A stretch of 64,000 nucleotides of DNA from Lophius americanus (Eukaryota > Chordata > Actinopteri > Lophiiformes > Lophiidae). Position 1 is the stretch's first letter. Every line of letters starts with the position of its first letter. Below are positions 62,623-64,000 of this stretch, in pieces. The translations under genes were made by a program, and so were the position numbers. Where the stretch lies: contig JBBDHG010000019.1 of NCBI GenBank assembly GCA_037951165.1, positions 8,153,001-8,217,000 of the forward strand. The letters run 5' to 3'. Under the pieces are notes generated by a model. It was given only the letters and a program-made list of their open reading frames with translations, was not told the DNA's origin and searched no databases.

Positions 62623-64000
62623 AATGCTTGTGTCTTCTGCATGTAAAAGGGTCCTATAACTCGGGTGTGTGAAATCATTCTTGGTTTGCTACCCACTAGC
62701 CTATTTACGATGATTTGGAAATCCAGGGAAGAAGTCTACTCTTAGCCCTCATACAAACACACACTCACACTCACACAAACACACACACACGCAAACTTTT
62801 GCACTGGTCCACAGCAGCAATGCAGCGCTTGTGTGGGGTGTGGAGTTTCCCATTGTCGCTGGGGTATTTATTGGAGAGAGAGTGGCAAGTTTTCGTGTCT
62901 AATGGTCAGCAAAATATATTGTCATAAGTATGTGGTCAGCTAGATGGAATGATTCTATTCAACATTTAATAAAGATCAGTGAAGTTAGTGGCATCATTTC
63001 TCCACTTGACTGTTGACATTTAAGCCAAAATAACTTTAAAATGTATTTTTTACACTGTTAAAATCCCATAAATTATACTTTGACAGTAAAATGGTTATCA
63101 ACTTTAAAGAAACAGAGTTTAGCATTGAGTCTGTGTGTGTAGAATTTTGTTCAGCCAGTGATATATCAAGTCTGCTAAGTGTGAAATCACATTAGTGTAT
63201 GCGTGTCTTTGTGTCTCATCCCATGCGTGTGCTCAGCGGATCCTGCGGGTTTGCCGTCGTGGTAATCAGTTTGTGCGTTGGCTGAACTAATTTATCAATT
63301 CAGTTCCTCCCACTTGTATTTTCTCCCATGCGTGAAACCTCTCTCTCTCTTTCCTTCACAGTCTCCGTCTCCCTCTCAGACAAAACACGTCCTTCTGACA
63401 AACCATAAGGATCTCCTATCTTTTATGCATGCCTTCTGCCTCTCTGACTTCTCTCTCCCTCTCTCCGCTTTTCTTCCATGCCTCCCTCTCACTCGTTTTT
63501 TTCTATACCGTGCAGCTGTGTTGCCTCACAACTTAATGGCTTTGAACCATGATATCATAGTAAGATTGTTCAGTTGTTTCAAAGGCAACTGGTTCATAGC
63601 AATAATTTAAAGTTGAGGCGTCTGTCCATAAATGGTAATTTTACACCTCCCTGTCTCGTAATAGTATAAATAAAGTTTTCTAAGCTTCATGATGCACTAC
63701 AGGCATGAAAGGTGGAGTGATTACACCCGGCCAGTTGACCCAAAGGGCTCTTGTGCCGAGCGCTGGTCTTGTTTGTATTTTATCAACACTGACACACAAA
63801 CATACACATCACACACACACACACGCGTATCCACATGCATGAATGTGTGTATTTTGTGAAGTGAGGGAAATCATATCTAGTGAACCAGGTGGTGAATGCA
63901 GACAAACATCTCATGGTGGAAGAGGCGGACAGAGCCGAAGGCTGCCAGAGGAGGTGTGGCGGGAAAACCATGACCGACGCACTTCATTTTCACCACCTTT

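Larger units (their letters stand above)
54786..64000 (+). other. meis1: meis1 intron 8 (partial)
   Basis: Starts with GTGAGT after exon 8 and reaches the window edge. I searched for sequence encoding HPYPSEEQ, LAQDTGL and WFINARRR and did not find it, so exon 9 lies beyond 64000. Contents: an hAT-like element with minisatellite at 57150-58207, a poly-C run at 59000-59015, CT and GT repeats, and a motif-rich segment near 59395-59480. Confidence 0.8.

Overview
This is a vertebrate, almost certainly teleost fish, nuclear genomic window. It is intron-rich and AT-rich, with long CA/GT, GA/CT and AT microsatellites, decayed Tc1-like and LINE sequences, and a tRNA-derived SINE of a type common in fish. 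I could not determine the species.

The window contains one protein-coding gene that I can support, meis1, on the + strand. It encodes a TALE homeodomain transcription factor that partners with PBX and HOX proteins. Eight exons join in phase with GT/AG boundaries: 17895-17906, 19490-19710, 20718-20859, 21141-21191, 21633-21683, 22758-22904, 32638-32749 and 54640-54785. They give 882 coding bases (294 codons). The gene runs off the right edge: the exons for the rest of the homeodomain, including its recognition helix, and the C-terminal tail were not found before 64000. The protein matches Meis1 better than Meis2 or Meis3 as I remember those sequences. Small differences (two single-residue losses in exon 2 and a changed exon 6/7 junction) suggest one of the teleost duplicates, but I cannot decide between meis1a and meis1b.

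Layout: 1-17.0 kb is upstream non-coding DNA with microsatellites, a LINE fragment (about 2.65-2.92 kb), a candidate MITE (4.25-4.91 kb), a LINE-type 3' tail (9.07 kb) and a CCAAT/TATA-like cluster at 16.2-16.4 kb. From 16.9 to 18.1 kb there is a CpG-rich promoter/5' leader region around exon 1. From 17.9 to 22.9 kb exons 1-6 are tightly packed and encode the N-terminus and the PBX-binding MEINOX domain. Intron 6 (9.7 kb) and intron 7 (21.9 kb) are large and hold a SINE, LINE pieces, a Tc1 transposase relic, an 840-base pyrimidine tract and stretches with dense homeodomain-type motifs. Intron 8 starts at 54786 and contains a probable hAT-like element with a 30-bp minisatellite.

No prokaryotic-type operons, CRISPR arrays or tRNA/rRNA genes are present, and I found no convincing undescribed multi-gene system. 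The most useful leads are regulatory: TGACTGACA composite sites in the meis1 promoter and intron 5, a possible second upstream promoter, and candidate conserved non-coding elements. All of these need alignment or functional data.
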